NCBI GenBank assembly: GCA_019314525.1
Contig: JAFCZD010000007.1
Coordinates: 1 to 32,477 of the forward strand
Length of the DNA stretch: 32,477 nucleotides
Reading direction: 5' to 3'
Source: Deltaproteobacteria bacterium
GTDB lineage: Bacteria; Myxococcota_A; Polyangia; GCA-2747355
Made by a program: the position numbers and the translations under genes. A model generated the notes under the pieces. It did not search any database. It saw only the letters and a program-made list of their open reading frames with translations, and had not been told where the DNA came from. This document shows positions 1-8,431 of the stretch, in pieces. The stretch's first letter is position 1, and every line of letters begins with the position of its first letter.

Positions 1-1779
1 CGCTTCTCCGCGCAGGTCGATTTTGGCACCGTCGACCTGCGGGCTGAGATGCCAGCGGTGCAGTTTTTGGATATTACCCCTGACTCTCCTGGCTACGCAC
101 GTGGGGTGGACTTGCAGCTGGGCGCGGCGACCTCTCGGGGCAAGTACATCTGCCAAGATTGGATGCACATTCGCCCTTCGGTGGGCAAACCTCTGCGCCC
201 TAACACCACCTACGCCGTGCTCTTGCGGCAGGGCATCAAGACCGAGGCGGGGGAGGCCCTGGTGCAGGACGAAGACTTCTCCCTGATGCTTGGGGCGACC
301 GAGCCCAGCGATGCCGATGAAAAGCATGCGTGGCTCGCCTACCAACCTTTGCGGGACTACCTCGGAGACCAGCAGGTCGATGCTGCGACGGTGCTGGCGG
401 CGGCGGTCTTCACGACCTTGGATCCCCACGCCAAGATGAAGGGTGTGAAGGCTGGGGTGGAGGCTGCTACGGCACCGCTGCTGACAGACCTGACGCTCTG
501 CGCGGCAGGTGTGACCTCGCCCTGTGCGGATACGAGCGATGAGACGCGTGTTTGCGCCACCACGGTGAGCAGCGCGTTTCATGAGCTGCATGGGACGTAT
601 AAGACACCTGTGTATCAGCGAGGCACAGCACCCTATCTTACGCCGGCCGAGGGGGGAGACATCGCCTTTGACCAGGATGGTAGCGCCGAACACGTTCGAG
701 ACGAGGCGATGTGCGCGGGGCTCTCGATCCCCAAAGGCGCGACGATGCCTGCTGAGGGTTGGCCGGTGGTGATCTTCGCTCACGGCACCGGAGGGAACTT
801 TCGGTCTTTCGTCAATAACGGCACGGCGGCAGCGTTGGCGGAGGTCAAGGCCGTGGCAGGTACGGTGATCGATCGCCTTGCGGTGATCTCTATTGATGGT
901 GCCGTGCATGGCCCGCGGCGTGCCAGCGAGCAGCCCCCTGATGGGCTCTTCTTCAACCTGCTCAACCCCAAGAGCGCTCGCGACAACGTTTTTCAAGGGG
1001 CGGCTGATAAGCTCTACCTCGTACGGTTGGTCAAGTCTCTCGAGGTGAGCGCCGAGGCATCACCTACCGGAGAGGCGCTCAAATTCGACACATCGCGGAT
1101 CTATTTCTTTGGTCACTCCCAAGGCACCATCGAGGGCTTACCCTTCCTCGCGGTGGATTCGGACGTCAAGGCGACCGTGCTCAGCGGCGCCGGGGGGTAT
1201 CTGATTGGCTCGCTTTTGGGCAAACGCAAGCCGGTGGACATCGCGTCGTTGGTTCAGCTGGCCTTGGCCGATGGAGATGTGAACAGCTCGCATCCGCTGC
1301 TCAACGTGCTTCAGCTCTACTTTGAGGAGGTGGATTCGCTCAACTACGCGCGGACCATGCTCACCGAGCCTCTGGAGGGACAGACGGCCAAACATGTGTT
1401 TTTGAGCTTCGGCGCTGAGGACAGCTACACACCACCCGGCCTGATCACGGCCCTGACGCGCGCCATGGGGTTGCCCCAGGTGACGCGTTGCGGCGATGGT
1501 GCCTGCACGGGCGACGAGACGTGCACCACTTGCGTGGCGGATTGCCCCACCGACGCTTGCAACGAACATGACGTCACCTTTGGTCAGATCAGCGCTCCTG
1601 TGAGCGGGAATATCTCCAAGGTGGGGGAGGGCTACACGGCGGTGATGGTGATGTACAAGGGCGACGGCAGCTACGACGACCACCACGTGCTCTTTAACGA
1701 CGCCACGGCGAAGCGACAATTTACAAACTTTTTGGGCACCGCGGCGCGCGACGGCGTGCCCGAGGTTCCGGCGGAATAG
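1..1779 (+). CDS. Alpha/beta-hydrolase-fold exported protein, 5' end outside window
   Basis: The frame is open from base 1, so the ATG at 49 is probably internal and the gene begins upstream of the window. The visible part has alpha/beta-hydrolase features: a strand-turn VVIFAHGTGG that fits an oxyanion-hole region, and a nucleophile elbow GHSQG with Ser encoded at 1117-1119. A Cys-rich segment CGDGxCxxxExCxxCxxDC near the C terminus (about 1489-1560) resembles short disulfide-rich modules common in extracellular proteins of Myxococcota. The layout suggests a secreted or surface lipase/esterase-like enzyme. The substrate cannot be read from the sequence. The gene converges with the next one, 23 bp away. 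Confidence is high for the fold and low for the exact reaction. Confidence 0.8.
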   Translation, partial: RFSAQVDFGTVDLRAEMPAVQFLDITPDSPGYARGVDLQLGAATSRGKYICQDWMHIRPSVGKPLRPNTTYAVLLRQGIKTEAGEALVQDEDFSLMLGATEPSDADEKHAWLAYQPLRDYLGDQQVDAATVLAAAVFTTLDPHAKMKGVKAGVEAATAPLLTDLTLCAAGVTSPCADTSDETRVCATTVSSAFHELHGTYKTPVYQRGTAPYLTPAEGGDIAFDQDGSAEHVRDEAMCAGLSIPKGATMPAEGWPVVIFAHGTGGNFRSFVNNGTAAALAEVKAVAGTVIDRLAVISIDGAVHGPRRASEQPPDGLFFNLLNPKSARDNVFQGAADKLYLVRLVKSLEVSAEASPTGEALKFDTSRIYFFGHSQGTIEGLPFLAVDSDVKATVLSGAGGYLIGSLLGKRKPVDIASLVQLALADGDVNSSHPLLNVLQLYFEEVDSLNYARTMLTEPLEGQTAKHVFLSFGAEDSYTPPGLITALTRAMGLPQVTRCGDGACTGDETCTTCVADCPTDACNEHDVTFGQISAPVSGNISKVGEGYTAVMVMYKGDGSYDDHHVLFNDATAKRQFTNFLGTAARDGVPEVPAE

Positions 1780-1802
1780 TATCGACTCGTCGTCGTTTCG
1801 CG

Positions 1803-3281
1803 TCAGAGCGCGTAGCCACCGGAGAGCTGGATCATGTGGAAGTTGTCCACCGCGCCACCCGCGGCAGGCAGGCCATTGTCCCGGCGGGTGAGGGGATCGT
1901 TGAAGCTGAAGAAGTAGCGTGTGTAGCTGTATTCGAGGCGGGCCAGGATATTGCCGAGGCGGCCATTTACCCCAAGGGTCAACGCGAGCCCGCCTGTGGA
2001 CGCTGGCCCATAGCCTGGCCTTTGGTCGGTGGAGATCTGGCCGGAGCCGGTGACGATGCGATAGTCAAAGCGCATGTGCGCGCCCATGAGTTCATAAAAG
2101 GGGAAGGGGTAGTTGCCGCCGAGCCCGATGAGCAAGAAGCCATAGTCGACGTTGGGCAGAGATTGCGTTTGGGCCCCCCAGTCGATCTCAAAGCTGGTGA
2201 TGCCATACCCAAAGGAGAGGTCTACGGTGGGGCTCTGGGGGCATGTTTCGGACTCAGCGCTGCAGCTTTCACCGAAGGTACGGAAGACCTCCAAGCGGTA
2301 GCCCACATCGAAAAGCAGCTCCATGATCGAGGTCGAGAGGGTGTCGCTGCCGGCCTCGATCACCGAACCCAGGCCAAGCACCGTCTGGAATCGGAGGCGG
2401 CTAAAGAAATCGGCGGCGATGTTGTCGGTGAAGAAGGACGCCGGGCGAACCATGCCTTCTAGGCGCAACGCGAAGGTGGCGCCCGAGGAGTAGGTCGCGT
2501 CGGAGTCGGGGGTGGCGGGGGCGTTGATGGAGAAGCTGCGCAACCAGGTGCCCACACCGAGCAGGGCCAAGGCTCGCGGTGACGTGGCCTTGGCGTGTGT
2601 TTTCTCGGTCTTGGGCTGGGCCGCTGCGGGTTCGTCTGTGGGCGGCTTTGCTTTGCTTGAGCCCAAGGGGTTTTCGGGGCCATCTTCAGGTGGCAGGTTA
2701 CCTCCATCAGAAGGGGTGCTGCCGTCGCCCGTGATCTCGTCGGGATTGAAAGAGAGACCTGGCTCATCCTCTGGGAGAGGTTGGGGACTTGTCGGTTGGG
2801 GCCTGGGTGCGGGCGCGGGTGGACGGCGACGCCCTACTCTCCGTGGTGCCTTGGCCAGCCCTCTTCGCAGGGCCGCAAGGGCGCGTCGCACCATCTTCCT
2901 GTTGGGGCGCCGCGACCAGCGAGTGCGCGTGGAGAGCAGCACCTGGCCGCTCTTGCCTGAGAAGACCACCAGAGTCAGCTGCCGTTTGGCGGCCTTGCCT
3001 CCCACCACAGCCACGGCACCGATGTGTTTAGCGCAGCGAGCCAGGTTACGGCCCTTGGTCATGGCGATACCGAGATCAGCGCAGGCCTCGGGCATGCTGT
3101 TGGCGCCGAGCACGTTGTAACGTTTGCGAAGCCCAGCCACGACACGGGCTCGGGCTCTCTTGGCGTTGGGCCCGCCGAACGCGAGCACGCTGATGGTGCT
3201 GCGTGCCAGGGCAGGGCGCGCGGTGGCGAACAGAGGCATGGCTAGTGTCAGGATTAAGAGACTTCGCAGCATGCCAAGCAT
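1803..3281 (-). CDS. Exported protein with C-terminal beta-barrel-like region
   Basis: The protein is 492 residues from the preferred ATG at 3281, which has an AAAGG ribosome site 7 nt upstream. A TTG at 3299 would add six residues but lacks a comparable site. The N terminus (MLGMLRSLLILTLAMPLFATARPALA) is a Sec signal peptide. About 110 residues follow that look like a small alpha/beta domain (TISVLAFGG...), then a Pro/Glu/Asp-rich linker, then about 260 residues of alternating aromatic and small residues (for example FDYRIV, LARLEYSYTRYFF) typical of an outer-membrane beta barrel. The protein ends in YAL, and a terminal aromatic residue or nearby Tyr is common in barrels. I do not recognise a named family. 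It is divergently transcribed from the Lgt-like gene. Confidence 0.75.
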   Translation of the reverse strand: MLGMLRSLLILTLAMPLFATARPALARSTISVLAFGGPNAKRARARVVAGLRKRYNVLGANSMPEACADLGIAMTKGRNLARCAKHIGAVAVVGGKAAKRQLTLVVFSGKSGQVLLSTRTRWSRRPNRKMVRRALAALRRGLAKAPRRVGRRRPPAPAPRPQPTSPQPLPEDEPGLSFNPDEITGDGSTPSDGGNLPPEDGPENPLGSSKAKPPTDEPAAAQPKTEKTHAKATSPRALALLGVGTWLRSFSINAPATPDSDATYSSGATFALRLEGMVRPASFFTDNIAADFFSRLRFQTVLGLGSVIEAGSDTLSTSIMELLFDVGYRLEVFRTFGESCSAESETCPQSPTVDLSFGYGITSFEIDWGAQTQSLPNVDYGFLLIGLGGNYPFPFYELMGAHMRFDYRIVTGSGQISTDQRPGYGPASTGGLALTLGVNGRLGNILARLEYSYTRYFFSFNDPLTRRDNGLPAAGGAVDNFHMIQLSGGYAL

Positions 3282-3345
3282 ACTAGAACCTTTCGGCAAA
3301 AATCGTAACTGGGACTTAGCCCCCTAGATGAGGCTAATAGATGAG

Positions 3346-3372
3346 GCCAACTGTCCCCGGTTGGCTGTTTTT
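3346..3372 (+). terminator. Hairpin plus T-run in the divergent intergenic region
   Basis: GCCAAC (3346-3351) pairs with GTTGGC (3360-3365) around an 8-nt loop and is followed by TGTTTTT. This has the shape of a rho-independent terminator on the plus strand. No plus-strand gene ends just before it, so it may insulate the downstream promoter or stop antisense transcription. The stem is short (6 bp). Confidence 0.3.
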
Positions 3373-3381
3373 GCCTTTCGA

Positions 3382-3410
3382 TTGACCCTTGCAGCCAGGG
3401 CGCGTAGGTT
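3382..3410 (+). promoter_or_regulatory. Candidate sigma70-type promoter for the Lgt-like gene
   Basis: TTGACC (3382-3387) and TAGGTT (3405-3410) are separated by 17 nt. This fits a -35/-10 pair about 40 nt upstream of the GTG start at 3450. The call rests on sequence match only. Confidence 0.35.
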
Positions 3411-3449
3411 TTCCCACACCCGACGGGCGGGTGGAGTCGAGATAATAAC

Positions 3450-4502
3450 GTGATCCCCTATATCTATATACCAACCTTCAAGATCCCTCTGCCCCTTGGT
3501 TTGCCAGATATTCCGATCCAGCCCTTTGGTATCCTGGTGGGCATCGGCCTGGTGGTGGGGTATTTCGCGAGCCGACGGCGTGCGCGTCTCACGGGGCTCG
3601 ACCCAGAGGTGATGGCAGACTCCATCCTTTGGGTGGCAGGCGTGGGCTTCATTGTGGGCCATTTGGTTTCGGTGATCTTCTATTTTCCAAACCGCATCGC
3701 CGAAGATCCTCTCGTGTTGCTCGCCATCTGGAGTGGGCTCTCCTCTTTTGGTGGATTCATTGGTGGCGCGCTGGGTGCTTGGCTCTTTTTCCGTCGGCGC
3801 GGCCTCTCTGTCTTAGAGCATGTGGACGCGTTGATCTTTGGCCTCTTGCCGGGGTGGATCTTCGGTCGTCTGGGCTGCACTGTGGTTCATGACCATCCTG
3901 GGAAGGTGACGGACTTCTTCTTGGGGGTGCACTGCAGCACCGGCCCCTGCGCGCGACCCTGGATGCTCGGGCAGACCCGCCACGATCTGGGCCTCTACGA
4001 GATGATCTTCACGGTCTTTTTGACGCTGATCATCTACTCCCTGCGCAAGGTTCGCCCCTTCCGCGGCTTTCATCCCGCGTTGATGTTGATCCTCTATGCT
4101 CCCGTGCGCTTCGTCTTCGATTACGCGCGCACCGCGGACAAACTCTACTTTGGCCTGACACCTGGACAGTATCTCGCCATCTCGTTGCTCTTTGTCGCCA
4201 TGGCCGTGATCATGCACGGGCGAGGGCTGCGGGCCGCCGGGATCATCCCTGGTGTCACCCCTGCAGGCTTGCCCATGCCTGACCAGCGCGCCCTGATGTT
4301 CGTCACCCTGCGGGGAATCAGCGCGGAGGTGCCCGAGGCGAAACTCGGCGCCTTCCAGCATGAGTTCTCGGCTTGGGTCGAGGGCTCCCACCCCGACTAT
4401 TTGCGGGAGTTTGCTAAGGGCAAGGAGCCACCCAAGGACACGGCGCGCCGCATGGAGGACGCCATGCGAGCCTTCACCGCCGACTTCCTCAAAGCGAGCT
4501 GA
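3450..4502 (+). CDS. Divergent prolipoprotein diacylglyceryl transferase (Lgt)-like protein with extra C-terminal domain
   Basis: Lgt moves diacylglycerol from phosphatidylglycerol to the lipobox Cys of prolipoproteins in the inner membrane. This 350-residue protein starts with GTG and has several membrane helices between residues 25 and 255. It shows the Lgt pattern in modified form. SSFGGFIGG (98-106) stands where E. coli Lgt has SFHGGLIG, so the His103 position is Phe. GRLGC (139-143) keeps the Arg143 equivalent but has Cys for Asn146, followed by an unusual HDHPG. R220 and D224 match Arg239/Glu243. From about residue 285 there is a soluble tail (VPEAKLGAF...HPDYLREF...) that closely resembles the C-terminal helical end of F1-ATPase alpha subunits. 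It is the first gene of a closely spaced run. It could be the true Lgt of this lineage or a paralogue with changed chemistry. Confidence 0.8.
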   Translation: MIPYIYIPTFKIPLPLGLPDIPIQPFGILVGIGLVVGYFASRRRARLTGLDPEVMADSILWVAGVGFIVGHLVSVIFYFPNRIAEDPLVLLAIWSGLSSFGGFIGGALGAWLFFRRRGLSVLEHVDALIFGLLPGWIFGRLGCTVVHDHPGKVTDFFLGVHCSTGPCARPWMLGQTRHDLGLYEMIFTVFLTLIIYSLRKVRPFRGFHPALMLILYAPVRFVFDYARTADKLYFGLTPGQYLAISLLFVAMAVIMHGRGLRAAGIIPGVTPAGLPMPDQRALMFVTLRGISAEVPEAKLGAFQHEFSAWVEGSHPDYLREFAKGKEPPKDTARRMEDAMRAFTADFLKAS

Positions 4503-4541
4503 CGCTTGCCCCCCTTGCCCCCCTTGTCCCCCTCGCCTGTC

Positions 4542-5627
4542 GTGTTGCGCTTCACGCTCTCTGCGCTCATTTGCGCGATCATGGTGACCCTCTCCGCTCC
4601 TGCGCGTGGTGGGGGAGCGGCCCGGCGGCCCACAGTGGTGATGGCAGCGCCCCTTGGCCAGGAGGTTGTCGCCCAGGATGGCGCCGAGATCGTGATCTGG
4701 AACGCTCAGGGTGAACAATTGGCGCGCTTCGCGGGCCACACGCCTTTTCGTGGGAGCCTCGCGGCCGGAAAGCTAGCTGGCGTCTTTGACGAGGGGCTGG
4801 GGGTCCGCTTCGGCAAGGCCTACGCCAAGCTCTTGCTCTTGGACGATCCTCCCGCCCTCGTCACGCTGCGGCGTGTGTTCCTCTCAGCCAACGGCCAGCT
4901 CGTCGCAGCCCTCCATCGCAACAAGGGCCTCGCTGGGCACGCCGACACGGTGAGCTTCTGGAACGCCAACACGGGCCGCAAAAAGGGCATGACGCATGTG
5001 ATGTCTGGGCGTCGTCTTCTCGAGGTGGCCCTGGCGAAGAAGGGGCGCTTGGCGGTTGTCTGTGGAGACCGTGAGCGACGGGAGGTGTTTTGCCGATCAC
5101 TGCGCATTCGCAAGAAGGTGCGACAGGTGAGCAGCTGGCGCAGCGCAGCACATCGAACCGTCTACTCCCTTGATGTGGGGCCCTCGAGCACGCGGGTGGC
5201 GGTCTCAGTCACGGGCGAGATTCTTGTCTTCTCCCTTCCCCAGCTGAAGCTCCTGACACGCAAGCCGGTGTCGGCGCTCTCGGCGCTCTTTCCACCACAA
5301 CTTCGGCGCCTCCTCGAGCCTTTCCCTTCGGCCCATGTGCTGCGTTTTTCGCCGGGGGGCGACCAGCTCTTCACCTTTCACGGTACCAAGGTGGTGGGGG
5401 TGGGGCGTTGGGCGCTCCTCTCTGGGCGGCGCTCCGGGCTCACGGCCAAGGCTTGGCTACCTCGTCCTCGTGGCCTACATGGAGCGATCAAGGAGCTCCT
5501 CTGGGGCCCCAAGGGGGCGATCTTGCTCTTCGCTGGGGCAGGTGGCGTCGCTTTACAGCGCTATGAGGGGAATGAGCGTGTTTTTCACGAGACGTTGCGT
5601 TTCGTTCCAAGGCCCAACTCGCGCTAA
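4542..5627 (+). CDS. Exported beta-propeller-like (WD40-like) protein
   Basis: The preferred start is GTG 4542, giving 361 residues. From here the N terminus (VLRFTLSALICAIMVTLSAPARG) is a clean signal peptide. An upstream TTG at 4506 would add a Pro/Leu-rich stretch with no sense as a leader. No clear ribosome site precedes either start, and the frame opens 3 nt after the Lgt-like stop, so translation is probably coupled. The body has repeated units of the WD40/YVTN type: IVIWNAQGEQLARFAGH, VSFWNANTGRKKG, ILVFSLPQLKLL and LRFSPGGDQLFTFHG. This suggests a periplasmic propeller that binds a partner rather than an enzyme. It lies 9 bp before tldD. No named family was recognised. Confidence 0.7.
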   Translation: MLRFTLSALICAIMVTLSAPARGGGAARRPTVVMAAPLGQEVVAQDGAEIVIWNAQGEQLARFAGHTPFRGSLAAGKLAGVFDEGLGVRFGKAYAKLLLLDDPPALVTLRRVFLSANGQLVAALHRNKGLAGHADTVSFWNANTGRKKGMTHVMSGRRLLEVALAKKGRLAVVCGDRERREVFCRSLRIRKKVRQVSSWRSAAHRTVYSLDVGPSSTRVAVSVTGEILVFSLPQLKLLTRKPVSALSALFPPQLRRLLEPFPSAHVLRFSPGGDQLFTFHGTKVVGVGRWALLSGRRSGLTAKAWLPRPRGLHGAIKELLWGPKGAILLFAGAGGVALQRYEGNERVFHETLRFVPRPNSR

Positions 5628-5636
5628 GCTGGCTTC

Positions 5637-7073
5637 ATGAGCCAGAAGCTGAAGACGCCTATCAACTTCTTCGAGGGCACCCTTGGCACAGACGACGGGC
5701 TCTACCGTCGCGTGCTGGAGGCGGCGCTGATGCATGGCGGCGATCACGCCGACCTCTATTTTCAACAGCGCACGTCTCAGTCCATTGCTTTGGAGGACCA
5801 CGAGGTGCGGCGCGCCTCCTTGGGGGAAGACCTCGGGGTTGGCGTGAGGGTGGTCCATGGTGACGCCACGGGCTTGGCCTTCTGCGAGTCTCTTGACGAA
5901 AAGGCGTTGATCGAGGCCGCGCGAGTGGCGTCGGGGATCGCGCGAGGTGGAAGCCCTCGCGCTCCACGCCCCTTCGAGGACGTTGCGCTCGAGAGTCGCT
6001 ACGCGTTGCTCCGCGGTTGGGAAGAGGTGAGCACCGAGGAGCGTCTCCCGTTGCTCGAATCGTTGGACACGTCGATCTCCGCCCAGGACCCCCGCATCAT
6101 CAAGGTCAGCGTTAGCCTGCGAGACAGCGCCAATCATGTGATGATCGTCGACGCCGAGGGGCGCAAGGCCTATGACTACCGCCCGATGGTCGTTTGCTCA
6201 GCGAGCTGCGTGGTGGAGCACGAGGGGCGTCGTGAGGAGAACTCCACCAGCATCTCGGGGCGCGAGGGTATCGAGAGCTTCGATGAGGCGCGGCTACACG
6301 AGATGGCTGATAGGCTGGTAGCGCGCACGCTCGTGCTGCTCGAGGCCGAGCGCCCACCCCCTGGTGAGCTTCCGGTGGTCTTGGCGGCAGGGGCCGCGGG
6401 GATCTTGCTGCACGAGGCCATCGGTCATGGCATGGAGGCCGATTTCAACCGCAAGGGCACGTCGATCTATTCTGACGCCGTAGGCGAGGCCATCGCCCCG
6501 GCGTTTGTTTCAGTGGTGGATGACGGTACGCAAGAGGGATTGCGCGGCGCCCTCAACGTTGACGATGAGGGCTACCCTGCGCAGCGCACGGTCTTGGTGG
6601 AGGATGGCATCTTGCGCGGCTATCTCCATGATGTGATCAGCGCGCGTCACTATGGCCTGGCGCCCACAGGGAACGGTCGCCGGCAGTCTTTCCGCCACCT
6701 GCCGCTGCCGCGCATGCGCAGCACCTATATGCTGCCCGGACCTCATGCCGCGGAGGAGATCATTCGCTCGGTGAAGCGCGGTATTTACGCTCAGAGCTTC
6801 ACCAATGGGCAGGTTCGCATCGGCGCAGGCGATTTCACCTTCTACATCAAAAATGGCTACTTGATCGAGGACGGCAAGCTCACAGCGCCCATCAAGGAGG
6901 CCAATATCATCGGTAATGGCCCTGAGGTGCTGCGCGACGTGAAGATGGTGGGGGACGATCTACTGATGGACCAGGGCGGATGGACCTGCGGGAAGGATGG
7001 TCAGAGCGTGCCAGTCACCGTGGGCATGCCCACAGTGAAGCTCGGTGGTGTGACCGTGGGAGGTGTGGGATGA
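5637..7073 (+). CDS. tldD: Metalloprotease TldD
   Basis: TldD is the zinc-bearing subunit of the TldD/TldE heterodimer, which degrades unfolded peptides and in some bacteria matures peptide natural products. The protein has 478 residues, the normal family length. The HExxxH motif is HEAIGH at residues 259-264, followed by GMEAD. A Cys in GGWTC (residue 451) matches the third zinc ligand near the C terminus of E. coli TldD. The ATG start follows the propeller gene by 9 bp, and the stop overlaps the start of tldE by 4 bp (ATGA). All catalytic residues expected from the family are present, so the enzyme should be active in the cytoplasm. Confidence 0.95.
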   Translation: MSQKLKTPINFFEGTLGTDDGLYRRVLEAALMHGGDHADLYFQQRTSQSIALEDHEVRRASLGEDLGVGVRVVHGDATGLAFCESLDEKALIEAARVASGIARGGSPRAPRPFEDVALESRYALLRGWEEVSTEERLPLLESLDTSISAQDPRIIKVSVSLRDSANHVMIVDAEGRKAYDYRPMVVCSASCVVEHEGRREENSTSISGREGIESFDEARLHEMADRLVARTLVLLEAERPPPGELPVVLAAGAAGILLHEAIGHGMEADFNRKGTSIYSDAVGEAIAPAFVSVVDDGTQEGLRGALNVDDEGYPAQRTVLVEDGILRGYLHDVISARHYGLAPTGNGRRQSFRHLPLPRMRSTYMLPGPHAAEEIIRSVKRGIYAQSFTNGQVRIGAGDFTFYIKNGYLIEDGKLTAPIKEANIIGNGPEVLRDVKMVGDDLLMDQGGWTCGKDGQSVPVTVGMPTVKLGGVTVGGVG

Positions 7074-8416
7074 GCGATCAACCACGGGTGGACGCCGACC
7101 TCGCGGCGCTGGCTGAAGACACACTAAAACTGGCACAAGCACGCGGGGCCGGTGAGGTCGCTGTGGGCGTTGGGCAGAGCCGCTTCACCGAGATCAAGCG
7201 GCGTGACGGCGCCATCGAGGTCTTGCGGGCTTCCACGAGCCGTGGCTTGAGCCTCACGCTCTATCTCGATGGCCGCTTTTCGTCTAATGGCACGAGCTAC
7301 CTTGAGCCAGCGGCCCTCTCGCGCTTCGTCGATGAGGCGCTGGCGATGACACGCCGACTGCAGCCCGACCCCCACCGCGGTCTGGCGGACCCCTCCCTCT
7401 ACGGACCAACCCCTGGGGCTGAGATCGACACCTGGGATCCGCGAGGCGACGTGCTGCCCATGGAGCGCCGCCACGAGCTGCTGGAGGAGGCAGAGCTAGC
7501 CGCACGTGAGCACCTGATGGATGGCCCCGTGGTTGTCTCGGTTTCGGTGAGCCAGACATCCCAGGCTTCGCGCTCACTGCAGCTGCACTCCAACGGGTTT
7601 GCCGGCGAGCATGCCCAGACCGGCCACTACCTCGGTGTGGGGGTGACGGTGCGCGACGAGGGCGCGCGCAGACCTCAAGATCATGACTTCGCAGGCGGAT
7701 GCCACTTCGATATCCTACCAGCCGCGGCGACCATCGGGCACGAGGCTGCTCGCCGCGCGGCTTTTCAGGTGGGCGCTCGCAAGCTGAAGAGCGGCTCCAT
7801 GACCTTGCTGGTGGAGAGCCGCGCTGCGAGTCGTCTTGTGGGCACGCTCCTCGGCGCGGCCACGGGGCAGGCCCTGGACCAGCGCCGCTCCTTCCTCCAA
7901 GAGCATGAGGGTGAAGCCGTGGGCTCGCCTTTGCTCGATCTCTTCGATGATCCCCTGCTGCCGCGGGGTGTGGGTTCACGCACCTTCGATGGTGATGGGC
8001 TCGTCGCACGGCGCTTGTCACTCTTTTCCCGTGGCGTCTTCGAAAACCCGCTCATCGGCGTCTATTATGGTCGCAAGCTCGAGCGTTCGCCCACCACCGC
8101 CTCCACCAGCAACCTCGTGCTCACGCCAGGCGAGGCCTCCCTCGATGAGCTCGTGAAGGAGATCGATCACGGCGTGCTCGTCACGTCTTTTATCGGTGGA
8201 AATTCCAGCATGGCCACCGGCGATTTCTCCTTCGGTATCGTGGGCGAGGCCATCGCTGGTGGCGAGCGGGTACACCCCGTATCCGAGATGAACGTCAGCG
8301 GCAATCACCTCGAACTCTGGAAGCGCCTCGTCGCCGTGGGCAACGATCCCTATGCCTATGGGTCGCGGGTTCTCCCCTCGTTGCGCTTCGACGATGTTAC
8401 GCTCTCGGGTTCGTGA
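7070..8416 (+). CDS. tldE: TldE/PmbA, non-catalytic partner of TldD
   Basis: The protein has 448 residues from ATG 7070, which overlaps the tldD stop codon (ATGA) and so indicates translational coupling. The frame is open further upstream, but that part lies inside tldD. The sequence is of the TldD/PmbA fold without HExxxH. At the corresponding region it reads LPAAATIGHEAARRA, then ARKLKSGSMTLLVESRAASRL and a glycine-rich core (LLGAATGQALDQRRSF). The C terminus has the family's FIGGNSSMATGDFSFG segment. In E. coli TldE completes the active cavity. The matched pair and the coupling make the heterodimer assignment firm. Confidence 0.93.
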   Translation: MSDQPRVDADLAALAEDTLKLAQARGAGEVAVGVGQSRFTEIKRRDGAIEVLRASTSRGLSLTLYLDGRFSSNGTSYLEPAALSRFVDEALAMTRRLQPDPHRGLADPSLYGPTPGAEIDTWDPRGDVLPMERRHELLEEAELAAREHLMDGPVVVSVSVSQTSQASRSLQLHSNGFAGEHAQTGHYLGVGVTVRDEGARRPQDHDFAGGCHFDILPAAATIGHEAARRAAFQVGARKLKSGSMTLLVESRAASRLVGTLLGAATGQALDQRRSFLQEHEGEAVGSPLLDLFDDPLLPRGVGSRTFDGDGLVARRLSLFSRGVFENPLIGVYYGRKLERSPTTASTSNLVLTPGEASLDELVKEIDHGVLVTSFIGGNSSMATGDFSFGIVGEAIAGGERVHPVSEMNVSGNHLELWKRLVAVGNDPYAYGSRVLPSLRFDDVTLSGS

Positions 8417-8431
8417 ACATGGAGGAGTGTC

